64,000 nt of DNA from Sphingomonas sp. Ant H11. Lineage in GTDB: Bacteria > Pseudomonadota > Alphaproteobacteria > Sphingomonadales > Sphingomonadaceae. Position 1 is the stretch's first letter. Every line of letters starts with the position of its first letter. The notes beneath the pieces are model-generated. The model ran no database searches and had not been told where the DNA came from. It saw only the letters and a program-made list of their open reading frames with translations. Where the stretch lies: the NCBI RefSeq assembly GCF_000797515.1, contig NZ_JSBN01000007.1:42347-106346 (forward strand), written 5' to 3'. This document shows, piece by piece, positions 47,172 through 55,369 of the stretch. A program made the translations under genes and the position numbers.

Positions 47172-47953
47172 GCCGGGAACGGCGCTGGACTCTGGCGAAC
47201 AGCGCGCTCACCCCGGTGATCGTGCCGGTGGGATTGCTGCTTGCCTGGCAGCTGGCTTCAAGCCTTGGCGTGCTGCCGTCCAATATCCTGCCCGCACCGA
47301 CGGCGGTTGTGGTCGCGGCGGGGGAATTGATCGCCAACGGGCAACTCGTCGCCAATCTCGCGGTCAGCACCGCGCGCGCGCTGACCGGGCTGGTGGCGGG
47401 CGGCGCGATCAGTTTCCTGCTCGGGCTGTTGTGCGGTGTGTCGCCAACCGCGCGGCGGTTGCTCGACCCGACCTTGCAGATGGTGCGGACCATTCCGCAT
47501 CTGGCGTTGCTGCCGCTCGTCATTTTGTGGTTCGGCATTGGCGAGCAGGCCAAGGTGCTGCTCGTCGCCTGGGGCATCTTCTTTCCGATCTACCTCAACA
47601 CCTATCACGGCGTCGTTTCGACCGACCCGCAGTTGATCGAGATGGGGCGGATCTACGGCATGTCGCGCTGGGAATTGTTCCGCCGCGTGATCTTTCCCGG
47701 TGCCCTGCCCTCGATCCTGGTCGGCTTGCGCTTCGGGCTGGGCATCATGTGGCTGACGCTGATCGTCGCCGAGACGATCGCCGCCAATTCGGGCATCGGT
47801 TATATGGCGATGCAGGCGCGCGAGTTCAGCCAGACCGACATCATCGTGCTGTCAATCTTCGTCTATGCCGCGCTTGGCAAGCTGGCCGACAGCCTGACCC
47901 GCTTGCTCGAACGTCGCCTCCTGCGCTGGAACCCCGCTTATGCCTCGGCTTGA
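47168..47953 (+). CDS. ssuC: Aliphatic sulfonate ABC transporter permease
   Basis: The 261-residue protein starts at ATG 47168, overlapping the ssuA stop. A second upstream start in frame would add eight residues within ssuA and is less likely. It has six membrane helices and the EAA-type loop (EMGRIYGMSRWELFRRVIFPGALPSILVGLR) that contacts the ATPase. TIPHLALLPLVILWFGIGEQAKV is typical of SsuC/TauC. It is part of the SsuACB transporter. Confidence 0.9.
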   Translation: MSRERRWTLANSALTPVIVPVGLLLAWQLASSLGVLPSNILPAPTAVVVAAGELIANGQLVANLAVSTARALTGLVAGGAISFLLGLLCGVSPTARRLLDPTLQMVRTIPHLALLPLVILWFGIGEQAKVLLVAWGIFFPIYLNTYHGVVSTDPQLIEMGRIYGMSRWELFRRVIFPGALPSILVGLRFGLGIMWLTLIVAETIAANSGIGYMAMQAREFSQTDIIVLSIFVYAALGKLADSLTRLLERRLLRWNPAYASA

Positions 47954-47956
47954 TCG

Positions 47957-48712
47957 ATGAGTGCGCCTCAGCTCCGCGTCGTCGCCCCGAGCGTCAGGCC
48001 GCGCACTGGCGCGCCGGTTGCGGTGCGGGGCCTGACGGTCGAATTCGGCGAGACCAGGGTGCTCGACCGGCTGGATCTCGATCTGGCGGCGGGCGAGTTC
48101 ATCTCGATTGTCGGGCGCTCGGGGTGCGGCAAAAGCACCTTGTTGCGCGCGATCCTCGGACTGCTGAAGCCGAGTGCGGGGCGGATCGACACCGATGTCG
48201 CCGCCGCCCGCGTCGTCTTTCAGGAACCGCGCCTGCTGCCCTGGGCAAGCGTGCGCGAGAATGTCGCCGTCGGTGCGCGTGGCATTGCCGACCGTGCCGA
48301 GCGGGATCGCCTGATCGATGCGCGGCTGGCGGAGGTCGGGCTGGCCGACAAGGCGAATGCCTGGCCCGCCAACCTGTCGGGTGGCCAGCGCCAGCGCGTG
48401 TCGCTGGCGCGCGCGCTCATCAGCCGACCGCGCCTGCTGGTGCTCGACGAGCCGCTTGGCGCGCTCGATGCGCTTACCCGGATCGAGATGCAGGGGTTGT
48501 TGGAACGCGTCTGGGCGAGCGAGAGCTTTTCGGCGCTGCTGGTGACGCACGACGTCGCCGAAGCGGTGGCGCTTGGCGACCGCGTGATCGTGCTGGAGGG
48601 CGGTCGCATCTCGCTCGACATCCGCATCGACGTGCCGCGGCCGCGTCGGCACGGCGATGCCGAACTCGCGCGGGTTGAAGGGCTTATCCTCGATCGCTTG
48701 CTCGGGCGTTAG
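47957..48712 (+). CDS. ssuB: Aliphatic sulfonate ABC transporter ATP-binding protein
   Basis: This 251-residue ATPase has Walker A GRSGCGKST, Q-loop FQEPRLLPW, signature LSGGQRQRVSLARAL, Walker B LLVLDEPLGALD and the switch His in LLVTHDVAEAV. It is the short SsuB type. It ends the rightward operon and converges with ssuD, 21 bp away. Confidence 0.92.
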   Translation: MSAPQLRVVAPSVRPRTGAPVAVRGLTVEFGETRVLDRLDLDLAAGEFISIVGRSGCGKSTLLRAILGLLKPSAGRIDTDVAAARVVFQEPRLLPWASVRENVAVGARGIADRAERDRLIDARLAEVGLADKANAWPANLSGGQRQRVSLARALISRPRLLVLDEPLGALDALTRIEMQGLLERVWASESFSALLVTHDVAEAVALGDRVIVLEGGRISLDIRIDVPRPRRHGDAELARVEGLILDRLLGR

Positions 48713-48733
48713 AAGGAGCCCTGCTTTACACCC

Positions 48734-49900
48734 TCACGTAACGCGCCCAGCGGCACTCTGCCCCGCAATTGGGGGGAGCAGCGGGCGGACGGGCGGCAAT
48801 GCCTCAACCGAGCGGTTGGGTAGGTTCAGCTTGGGGAAGAGCAACTCGGCGACGCGGTACGCCTCCTCGATATGCGGGTAGCCCGAGCCGATCACCGTAT
48901 CGATCCCGATATCGGCATATTCCTGCAAGCGCTCGGCGATGCTGTCGGGGCTGCCGACCAACGCGGTGCCCGCACCCGTGCGGACCAGCCCGATGCCGGC
49001 CCACAAATTGGGGGCGAGTTCGAGATTGTCGCGGCTGCCCTTGTGCAACGCCTGCATCCGCGCCTGGCCGACCGAGTCCGAGCCCTTGCTCAGCATTGCC
49101 TGGAACTGCTCGATCTGCGCATCGGAGACGTGCTGGATCAGATCGTGCGCGGCGGCCCAGGCGGCATCATCGGTTTCGCGGACGATGAAGTGGATCCGCA
49201 AGCCAAAGCGGATCGTGCGCCCGCGCTTGGCGGCGCGGGCGCGGACGTCGTCGATCACTTCTTTCAGTTGCTGCGGCGGTTCGCCCCAGGCGAGATAGAC
49301 GTCGACATGCTCGGCGGCGATTTCCCGCGCGATCTCGGAGGATCCACCGAACCACACCGGTGCGTGCGGGGTTTGCACGAACGGGAAATTGAGCTGTCCG
49401 CCGGTGATTGACAGATATTTGCCTTGCTGCGTGACCGTGTCGCCGCGCGCCAGCTTGCGCCAGATGTCGAGGAATTCGGCGGTCTGTTCATAGCGTTCGG
49501 TATGATCGAGATAGATGCCGTCCTGTGCCAGCATTCGCGGGCTGCCGCCGGTCACGACGTTGAGCAGGGCGCGCCCGTTGCTCAGTCGGTCGAGCGCGGC
49601 GGCCTGGCGGACCGCTTCGGCGGGGGCGGTGAGACCGGGGCGCAGCGCCACCAGCAGTTTCAGGCGCTCGGTGAACGGCGCGATCGACGCGGCGGTGATC
49701 CAGGCGTCGGCACAGCCCGCGCCGGTCGGCATCAATACGCCGTAGAAGCCAAGCCGATCTGCGGTCACCGCCACTTCGCGCAGATAAGCAGGCGTCGGCG
49801 CGCGTTCGCCGATCGGCGAGGCGAGATAGCGCGCGTCGCCGCCCGAGGGGATGAACCACAGGAAATCAAGCGGAGTGCGTGGCTGCGATACGACTTGGAT
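48734..49900 (-). CDS. ssuD: FMNH2-dependent alkanesulfonate monooxygenase, 5' end removed by an insertion sequence
   Basis: The 388 codons match SsuD closely: TPLDFLWFIPSGGDARYL at the N-terminus, GVLMPTGAGCADAWITAAS, LVALRPGLTAPAEAVRQAA, VWFGGSSEIAREIAAEHVDVYLAWGEPP and NLWAGIGLVRTGAGTALVG. The enzyme converts alkanesulfonates to aldehyde and sulfite. The native sequence begins at 49,900, exactly where the IS end starts. No ATG, GTG or TTG remains in frame between the IS edge and the conserved start. The only upstream in-frame start lies inside the IS (about 50,065), adding some 55 foreign residues. The promoter is also displaced, so expression is doubtful. Confidence 0.88.
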   Translation of the reverse strand: MQVVSQPRTPLDFLWFIPSGGDARYLASPIGERAPTPAYLREVAVTADRLGFYGVLMPTGAGCADAWITAASIAPFTERLKLLVALRPGLTAPAEAVRQAAALDRLSNGRALLNVVTGGSPRMLAQDGIYLDHTERYEQTAEFLDIWRKLARGDTVTQQGKYLSITGGQLNFPFVQTPHAPVWFGGSSEIAREIAAEHVDVYLAWGEPPQQLKEVIDDVRARAAKRGRTIRFGLRIHFIVRETDDAAWAAAHDLIQHVSDAQIEQFQAMLSKGSDSVGQARMQALHKGSRDNLELAPNLWAGIGLVRTGAGTALVGSPDSIAERLQEYADIGIDTVIGSGYPHIEEAYRVAELLFPKLNLPNRSVEALPPVRPLLPPIAGQSAAGRVT

Positions 49901-49960
49901 TGAGCTGCTGCCGGTTTCGTGGACACCAAGATAAGGTGTTTTCGGAACCGGAGGGTGTAG

Positions 49961-50251
49961 ATGCAACGACGGAAGTTCAGCCGAGAGTTCAAGCTCGAGG
50001 CGGTGAAGTTGGTCCGAGATCGCGGCGTGGCGGTAGCGCAGGCCGCGCGCGATCTGGACCTGCACGAGAACGTGCTGCGCAAATGGGTCCGCGAAGCGGA
50101 AGCTGATCCCCAGTCGGCGTTTCCGGGCAACGGTCAGATGAAGCCCGAGCAGCAGGAGATTGAGCGGCTACGCCGCGAGTTGGCCCGGATGAAGGCCGAA
50201 CGTGACATCCTAAAAAAAGCCGCGGCCTACTTTGCCAGGGACTCGATATGA
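49961..50251 (+). CDS. IS3-family transposase OrfA
   Basis: This 96-residue DNA-binding subunit has a helix-turn-helix FSREFKLEAVKLVRDRGV... LHENVLRKWVREAE and a leucine-zipper-like C-terminus (EIERLRRELARMKAERDILKKA). GGAGGG precedes the ATG. A run of seven A's (50212-50218) lies about 30 nt before its stop, in the position used for -1 programmed frameshifting to give an OrfAB fusion. Its stop overlaps the orfB ATG (ATGA). Confidence 0.92.
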   Translation: MQRRKFSREFKLEAVKLVRDRGVAVAQAARDLDLHENVLRKWVREAEADPQSAFPGNGQMKPEQQEIERLRRELARMKAERDILKKAAAYFARDSI

Positions 50252-51107
50252 AGTTCGGGTTCATCGCAAAGCATCGAGGGATCTGGCCGGTGTCGTGGCT
50301 TTGCGGGGCGCTCGATGTCTCGCGCAGTGGTTTCCACGCCTGGCTCGTACGCGCGCCAAGCGCCCGGTCGCTGAGCGACGAAGCGTATGCAGGGAAGATC
50401 CGCGCCAGCTTCATCTCCAGCTACCGAACCTATGGCGCGCGTCGCGTCTGGCACGATCTCTTGGCCGAAGGCTTTCATGCGGCCTGCATCGTGTCGAACG
50501 GCTGATGCGGATGCACGGCCTGATGGCGCGGCCTAGGCGCCGCGGTCTGCCCAAGGATCATGGCGAACGCTCGGTCATCGCGGGCAACGTGCTCGATCGG
50601 CAGTTCAGCGCCGACGCGCCGAACCAGAAGTGGGTGGCCGACTTCACCTACATCTGGACCGCCGAAGGATGGCTGTACGCGGCCGCAGTGATCGATCTGT
50701 TCTCGCGGCGGGTGGTCGGCTGGTCGATGAGCGACACGATGACGGCGCAGCTCGTCACCGATGCGCTGGTCATGGCGATCTGGCGGCGCGGCAAGCCCGA
50801 TGCGCTGCTGCATCACTCCGACCAGGGCAGCCAATATACCAGCGAGCAGTTCCAGCGACTGATGGCCGACAATGGCGTCACCTGCTCGATGAGCCGGTCC
50901 GGCAACGTCTGGGACAACGCGGCGATGGAGAGCTTCTTCTCCTCGCTGAAGACCGAACGGATCGCGCGCAAAACCTACCGCACGCGCAATCAGGCAAGGC
51001 AGGACGTGTTCGATTACATCGAACGCTTCTACAATCCCACGCGCAGGCACTCGACCTTGGGCTATCTCAGCCCCATGGACTTCGAGAAGCAGGCTCATGT
51101 AGCCTAA
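50248..51107 (+). pseudogene. IS3-family transposase OrfB (one frameshift)
   Basis: ATG 50248 opens the catalytic subunit: HTH_21-type start (GALDVSRSGFHAWLVR) and an integrase core with DDE residues in WVADFTYIWT, HHSDQGSQYTS and NAAMESFFSSLKTE, ending RRHSTLGYLSPMDFE. The frame shifts near 50,487 (EGFHA to LHRVERLMRMHG), one base missing. The corrected length is 286 residues, standard for the family. If the indel is real, the element cannot move by itself. Confidence 0.88.
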
Positions 51108-51137
51108 CTTGGTGTCCATGGGACCGGCAGCAGCTCA

Positions 51138-51147
51138 CCCGCAACCA
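51138..51147 (+). tRNA. Possible tRNA 3'-end scar (CCCGCAACCA)
   Basis: The ten bases next to the right end of the IS are CCCGCAACCA, identical to the acceptor/CCA end of many bacterial initiator tRNA(Met) genes. Seventeen bases later comes a strong terminator, the arrangement expected downstream of a tRNA gene. The rest of the tRNA is missing. Ten bases can match by chance, so this is tentative. Confidence 0.3.
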
Positions 51148-51163
51148 ACGATACTTGCAATCA

Positions 51164-51191
51164 CCCTGTCGCTAGAGCGGCAGGGCTTTTT
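51164..51191 (+). terminator. Intrinsic terminator
   Basis: A stem CCCTGTCGC / GCGGCAGGG (nine pairs, one G-T) with loop TAGA is followed by CTTTTTG. No protein gene ends just upstream. It may have served a now-deleted tRNA gene. Confidence 0.75.
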
Positions 51192-51263
51192 GCGTTTGTT
51201 GCAACCCACAGAATACCCGCGAAGTCGCCCTGTACGGCGAAGCGCCGAGCAGGTCGTCGGTAC

Positions 51264-51404
51264 TCACCCGGCTTCGCCAAGCGCACCGCGCGACGCAAGC
51301 AGACCGATGGCATTGGAATGGTTAAAGCGCAGCTCGGGTGTATCCTCGATCGGGATCAGACGTTCGTCTGCGGGGATTTCCAAATTCTGCTGGAAAGCGA
51401 TCAT
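51264..51404 (-). pseudogene. virB11: Fragment of a VirB11-type conjugation ATPase
   Basis: A 46-codon frame on the minus strand encodes EIPADERLIPIEDTPELR and NHSNAIGLLASRGALGEAG before a stop. This matches the central Walker-B/His-box segment of VirB11 ATPases (IEDTPEL, HPN, ARG.LGEA). A stop codon directly precedes it. It is a remnant of a type IV secretion or conjugative element. The surrounding bases to 51,515 hold no other gene. Confidence 0.6.
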
Positions 51405-51515
51405 CTACTCGGTGTCAGACGGCTCAAAATTGAACCGTTTTACCGCAGCCTTGCTTCCAATCGGCGAAGAGCAGCGCCGATCGACCACGGTGAACGGCGG
51501 TCAGCACGGAGATGC

Positions 51516-52479
51516 CTACGGCAGGCGGTCGAGAAAGCCGAGCATCGCTGCTGCAATTTCGGGGGCATGGGTCTCCAGCGCGAAATGGCCAGCCGGGTAG
51601 GAATGAACCTCGGTCGATGGGACCAACGTTCGGAAAAGGTCACGTCCTTTGGTTGTGAAGATCGGATCATTATCGCCCCACACGACCAGCGTCGGCAACT
51701 GCCTGGCTTTCAGGAACGCCTGCCACGCGGGGTAGAGTTCGACATTGTGCTGGTACTGGTAGAGCAATTCGACCTGGATCCGGTCGTTGCCGGGACGGTC
51801 GATTAACGTCTGGTCGAACACCCAGCGTCCGGGTTGATCCGGTTGGTACGCGTTACGCCCTCGACATATTGGAACTTGGTCGCCTCGGGCGTGAAGGCAC
51901 CGCGAAAGACCTTTTCGGTTTCGGGTGTGCGGTTCTTCCAGGCCGCCGCGAAGCCACCGACGATCTGCGGGTTCCAGCCTTCCACATTGGCGACCGCATT
52001 CTGCACGACCAGGCCGCGCACACGTTCGGGGTGCAGGATGGCGAGGCGAATGCCGACCGGGCCGCCATAATCCTGCATGTAGAGGACATAGCGCGTCAGC
52101 CCGATCGTCGCCGTGAGCTCGTCGACGACATTGGCAAGGGTCGGGAAGTCGTAGCGGAAGGCCGCGGCGGATGGCGCGCTTGAATGGCCGAAACCGGGAT
52201 AATCCGGCGCGATCACATGATATTTTGTAGCCAAAAGCGGGATCAGATCGCGGAACATATGGGAGGAACTCGGAAAACCATGGAGCAGCAGCACGGTTGG
52301 TGCCGTGACGGGGCCGGCCTCGCGGTAGAAGATGTCCAGCCCGCGCACCTTGGCAGTATGATACGTGACACCGGGTGCCGTCGCGACCGTAGCGGCGGCG
52401 GCCACGCCCGGCGTGTTGGCGAAGCTGCGGTCGGCAGAAGGGCGGCGGCGACTGCGGCCATAGCAAAATTCTTCATCAT
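51516..52479 (-). pseudogene. Alpha/beta hydrolase, exported (two frameshifts)
   Basis: The intact form would be 321 residues: signal peptide (MKNFAMAAVAAALLPTAA), then SFANTPGV and the hydrolase fold LLLHGFPSSSHMFRDLIP, nucleophile region LYMQDYGGPVG, WGDNDPIF and the His in PAGHFALE. The frame breaks near 52,425 (after LLPTA) and near 51,838 (NRINPD to RWVFDQTL); one missing base each restores 322 codons. It is a paralogue of the hydrolase at 54254, in the haloalkane dehalogenase/epoxide hydrolase-like group. It is divergent from the LysR gene. Confidence 0.82.
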
Positions 52480-52624
52480 CGATCTCACTGACTGGGAAGG
52501 CCAAAGGGGCAGGGCGCGTCGCACCGCACCCACCATCTCGCCGATCCCCGCAATGTGCGGTCTTTCGATATCACCATCTATCCACTATTTATGAGAACTG
52601 GCCTCCCGAAATATGGAAGAGATC

Positions 52625-53521
52625 ATGGACCGATTCGAGTCGATGGCGGCGTTCGTCGCGACGGTGGAAGATGGAGGATTTTCTGCTGCCGCTCGACGGA
52701 CCCGCATGCCGCTCGCTACGATCAGTCGAAAGGTCTCCGACTTGGAAAATCTGCTCGGTGTCCGCCTGGTCAACCGGTCGGCGCGGGGGATATCGCTGAC
52801 CGAAAGCGGCCAGTCCTATTATTCCGAATGCCGCCGCCTACTGGACGAGCTGGCCGAGGCCGAGCGCGCGGCGTCGGGCGAGTATCGCACACCGCGCGGC
52901 GAACTGGTCATCACCGCGCCGATCGTGTTCGGGCGCATGCATCTCGTGCCGATCGTGGTGGACTTTCTGCGCGCTTATCCCGAGGTCACCATCAGCCTCA
53001 GGCTGACCGACGAGATCGTACATCTCGGTGACGAGCAGGTAGATCTCGCGGTCAGGATCAACCGGCTCCCCGACAGCAGCATGGTCGCGACCACGATCGC
53101 GGACATTCGGCATGTCGTATGCGCGAGCCCCGCCTATCTCGCCGAGCGCGGCACTCCGCTGCATCCGGCGGATCTGGCCAGCCATGATTGCGTGTCCGGC
53201 AAACTCCTGTCGACACCCGATGGCTGGTCGTTTCGCATCGGCAAGGTCATCAGGCCGTTCCCGATCCGACGTCGCCTCGCCGCGACAACGGCCGAAGCGG
53301 CGATCGAGGCGGCTATTGCCGGGGCCGGCCTGGCACGCGCGCTCCACTATCAGGTCGCCGAGGCGGAGAAAGAGGGGCGGTTGGTGACCGTGCTCGGCAG
53401 GTTCGAACCCGACCCGACGCCGCTCAGCCTGATCCATTCGAGCGCTCGGCTCGTGCCGCTCAAGCTGCGGGCGTTTCTCGACTTTGCGGGGCCGCGCCTG
53501 AAGCAGCGCCTGGCGGACTAG
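52625..53521 (+). CDS. LysR family transcriptional regulator
   Basis: The protein has 298 residues. ATG 52625 is preferred (GGAAGAG just upstream); ATG 52613 would add four residues. The N-terminal winged HTH is RFESMAAFVATVEDGGFSAAARR ... ATISRKVSDLENLLGVRLVNRS. A periplasmic-binding-like effector domain follows (GELVITAPIVFGRMHL, DLAVRI). It belongs to the CrgA-like group by layout. It is divergent from the alpha/beta hydrolase with 145 bp between, the usual arrangement for a LysR target. Confidence 0.9.
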   Translation: MDRFESMAAFVATVEDGGFSAAARRTRMPLATISRKVSDLENLLGVRLVNRSARGISLTESGQSYYSECRRLLDELAEAERAASGEYRTPRGELVITAPIVFGRMHLVPIVVDFLRAYPEVTISLRLTDEIVHLGDEQVDLAVRINRLPDSSMVATTIADIRHVVCASPAYLAERGTPLHPADLASHDCVSGKLLSTPDGWSFRIGKVIRPFPIRRRLAATTAEAAIEAAIAGAGLARALHYQVAEAEKEGRLVTVLGRFEPDPTPLSLIHSSARLVPLKLRAFLDFAGPRLKQRLAD

Positions 53522-53527
53522 CTTGCC

Positions 53528-54124
53528 TTAGTCCGCACGAGCGACCGCCTTCCTGCCGCGATACTGGGCCACCTTGTCGCGATTGCCGCACAGCGCCATG
53601 GTGCACCAGCGTCTGCGGTTGTTCTTGCCAACATCGTAGAACTGCATGGTGCAGGCCGGGTTGTCGCAGTGGCGCAGTCGCTGATGTTCGTAATTGCCCA
53701 GGAACTGCGCGAAATGCCAGGCGACTGCGCTCGCGACCGGCGGCCCGGCGAACTCGACATGCTCGTTCAGCGCGATGGTGTCACCGGTATCAACGATTCG
53801 ACGCCTGATCGCGGAGTGCTGGATCAGGTGATTTATCGTCGCAATCAGGTCCCCCGGAAGCGGCTTGGACGCCGCGAGCCGGTCGAACGCGTCCGCCAGT
53901 TGTGCGCGCAGGTCCTGCAGGGCGGCCGGATCATCGGGCGCGTTTGCGAGGGCAGTTTCGATATTGGCCTGCCTGGCCCAGCGTTCCAACGCCGACGCGT
54001 CGCCGATCAGGTCTAGCGCGGTGCCCTTGATGACGGGCGTGGTGTTGACGAAGTCGATCCACAGGCTGCCGCCCAGAAAGGGCATTCCTTCGCGAAATTC
54101 TCCCGAAAACGGTTTCTGGTGCAT
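53528..54124 (-). CDS. CGNR zinc-finger (ABATE domain) regulator
   Basis: The 198-residue protein has an N-terminal ABATE domain (LWIDFVNTTPVIKG... helical) and a C-terminal CGNR zinc finger with ligands in HCDNPACTMQF and RRWCTMALCGNRDKV. These are stress-type DNA-binding regulators. It is divergent from the second alpha/beta hydrolase and converges on the LysR gene. A long inverted repeat lies in the shared promoter region. Confidence 0.88.
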   Translation of the reverse strand: MHQKPFSGEFREGMPFLGGSLWIDFVNTTPVIKGTALDLIGDASALERWARQANIETALANAPDDPAALQDLRAQLADAFDRLAASKPLPGDLIATINHLIQHSAIRRRIVDTGDTIALNEHVEFAGPPVASAVAWHFAQFLGNYEHQRLRHCDNPACTMQFYDVGKNNRRRWCTMALCGNRDKVAQYRGRKAVARAD

Positions 54125-54165
54125 CGGCTCGGTATCCTGTGTCCGCCGCCATGCGGCGACGCAAT

Positions 54166-54244
54166 CCTTGTAACCGATAAAATCGTTCTTGACAGGTGCC
54201 TTTTAAAGAGACACCGTTAAATGGTAATTACAACGGTTACAAGG
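54166..54244. promoter_or_regulatory. Divergent promoter with 11-bp inverted repeat
   Basis: CCTTGTAACCG (54166-54176) and its exact complement CGGTTACAAGG (54234-54244) lie 57 bp apart between the divergent CGNR regulator and hydrolase genes. A TTGACA (54189-54194) and a palindrome GTAATTAC lie between them. Two operators of opposite orientation for one regulator, possibly the CGNR protein, are inferred. Confidence 0.5.
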
Positions 54245-54253
54245 AAAGCCCCC

Positions 54254-55222
54254 ATGACCAAGCCACTCAGTTCCACCGCCGGCGCGCTGCTGGCAACTTC
54301 GGCCGCCGCCCTGCTTGCCGCGACCCCACTTCCTGCAGAAGCGGCACCCGCCGCACCCGCATCGACGCAGACCTTCTACCGCACCGCGACGGTCGATGGC
54401 CTGAAGGTCTTCTATCGCGAAGCGGGGCGCGTCGACGCGCCGACCATCGTGCTGTTGCACGGCTTTCCGACCTCGTCGCACATGTATCGCGAGCTGATCC
54501 CGGCGCTGGCCGACACGTTCCACGTCATCGCGCCTGACTATATCGGCTTCGGTCAGTCTGCCGCGCCGTCGAACACCGAGTTCACCTATAGCTTCGACAG
54601 CCTGACCTCTCACGTCACGGGGCTGCTCGATCAGCTGCACCTGACCTCCTATGTGCTTTACATGCAGGATTATGGCGGGCCGATCGGCTTCCGCATTTTC
54701 GCCGCGCACCCTGATCGGGTGAAGGGTTTCGTGATCCAGAACGCCAACGGCTATCTCGAAGGCGTCGGCGACATGCCCAAGCAGGTGTTCCTGCCGCTTT
54801 GGGCCAAGCGCGACGCAACGACCGAGGCGGCGGCGCGGACCTTCCTCAAGCCCGAGACGACACAGTTCCAGTACAGCTTCGGCGCGAAGGACCCCGAAGC
54901 GATCAGTCCGGACAATTGGGTGCATGACCAGGCATTGCTCGATCGGCCGGGCACCGATGCCTATCAGCTTGATCTGCTTTCCGACTACAAGACCAATGTC
55001 GCGCGCTACGACAGCTGGCACGCCGCATTCCGGAAGTACCAGCCCAAAACCCTGATCGTGTGGGGCAAGAACGACCCGTTCTTTATCCCGGCCGGTGCCG
55101 AGGCGTTCACCAAGGACCTCCCCAAGGCCAAGCTCGTCTGGCTCGACGGTGGCCATTTCGCGCTTGAGGAAAACGTGCCGCTCGTCGCCAGGGAGATCAA
55201 GATCGCCTTTGCCGGGCACTGA
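54254..55222 (+). CDS. Alpha/beta hydrolase, exported (dehalogenase/epoxide hydrolase-like)
   Basis: The protein has 322 residues from ATG 54254 (AAGGAAAG upstream), with a signal peptide ending near AEAAP. The hydrolase core shows LLHGFPTSSHMYRELIPAL, nucleophile Asp139 in YMQDYGGPIG, IVWGKNDPFF and catalytic His301 in DGGHFALEE. An aspartate nucleophile points to haloalkane dehalogenase or epoxide hydrolase chemistry rather than serine esterase. It is divergent from the CGNR regulator. Substrate is unknown. Confidence 0.88.
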   Translation: MTKPLSSTAGALLATSAAALLAATPLPAEAAPAAPASTQTFYRTATVDGLKVFYREAGRVDAPTIVLLHGFPTSSHMYRELIPALADTFHVIAPDYIGFGQSAAPSNTEFTYSFDSLTSHVTGLLDQLHLTSYVLYMQDYGGPIGFRIFAAHPDRVKGFVIQNANGYLEGVGDMPKQVFLPLWAKRDATTEAAARTFLKPETTQFQYSFGAKDPEAISPDNWVHDQALLDRPGTDAYQLDLLSDYKTNVARYDSWHAAFRKYQPKTLIVWGKNDPFFIPAGAEAFTKDLPKAKLVWLDGGHFALEENVPLVAREIKIAFAGH

Positions 55223-55369
55223 CACCCAACGCTGTCCGGCAAAGCGTTGCCGGTGCGGTTCTGTCTCCCCGTTGGAACCCGCCGGCAACGCACCCCTTGT
55301 TCCGGTTCGCCAGCTATTGTCCGGACACACGTTCGGCGCGGGTGGACCGTCAGACGGATCGAAAAAGAC

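Larger units (their letters stand above)
49901..51137 (+). mobile_element. IS3-family insertion sequence, 1237 bp
   Basis: Terminal inverted repeats begin TGAGCTGCTGCCGGT on both ends (49901-49915 and complement of 51123-51137). They differ over four bases and continue TGGACACCAAG (49920-49930 and complement of 51108-51118). The element starts TG and ends CA as IS3 members do, and carries orfA and orfB with an A7 slippery site. The flanks (GAT on the left, CCC on the right) show no target duplication. It cuts off the start of ssuD. OrfB has a one-base frameshift, so this copy may be inactive. Confidence 0.92.

Noticed and set aside
49961..50251. A7 run in IS orfA as one more assembly indel
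   Set aside because: The run lies at the place where IS3 elements use a -1 slippery site, and orfA reads through normally to an ATGA overlap with orfB, so it is a functional feature.
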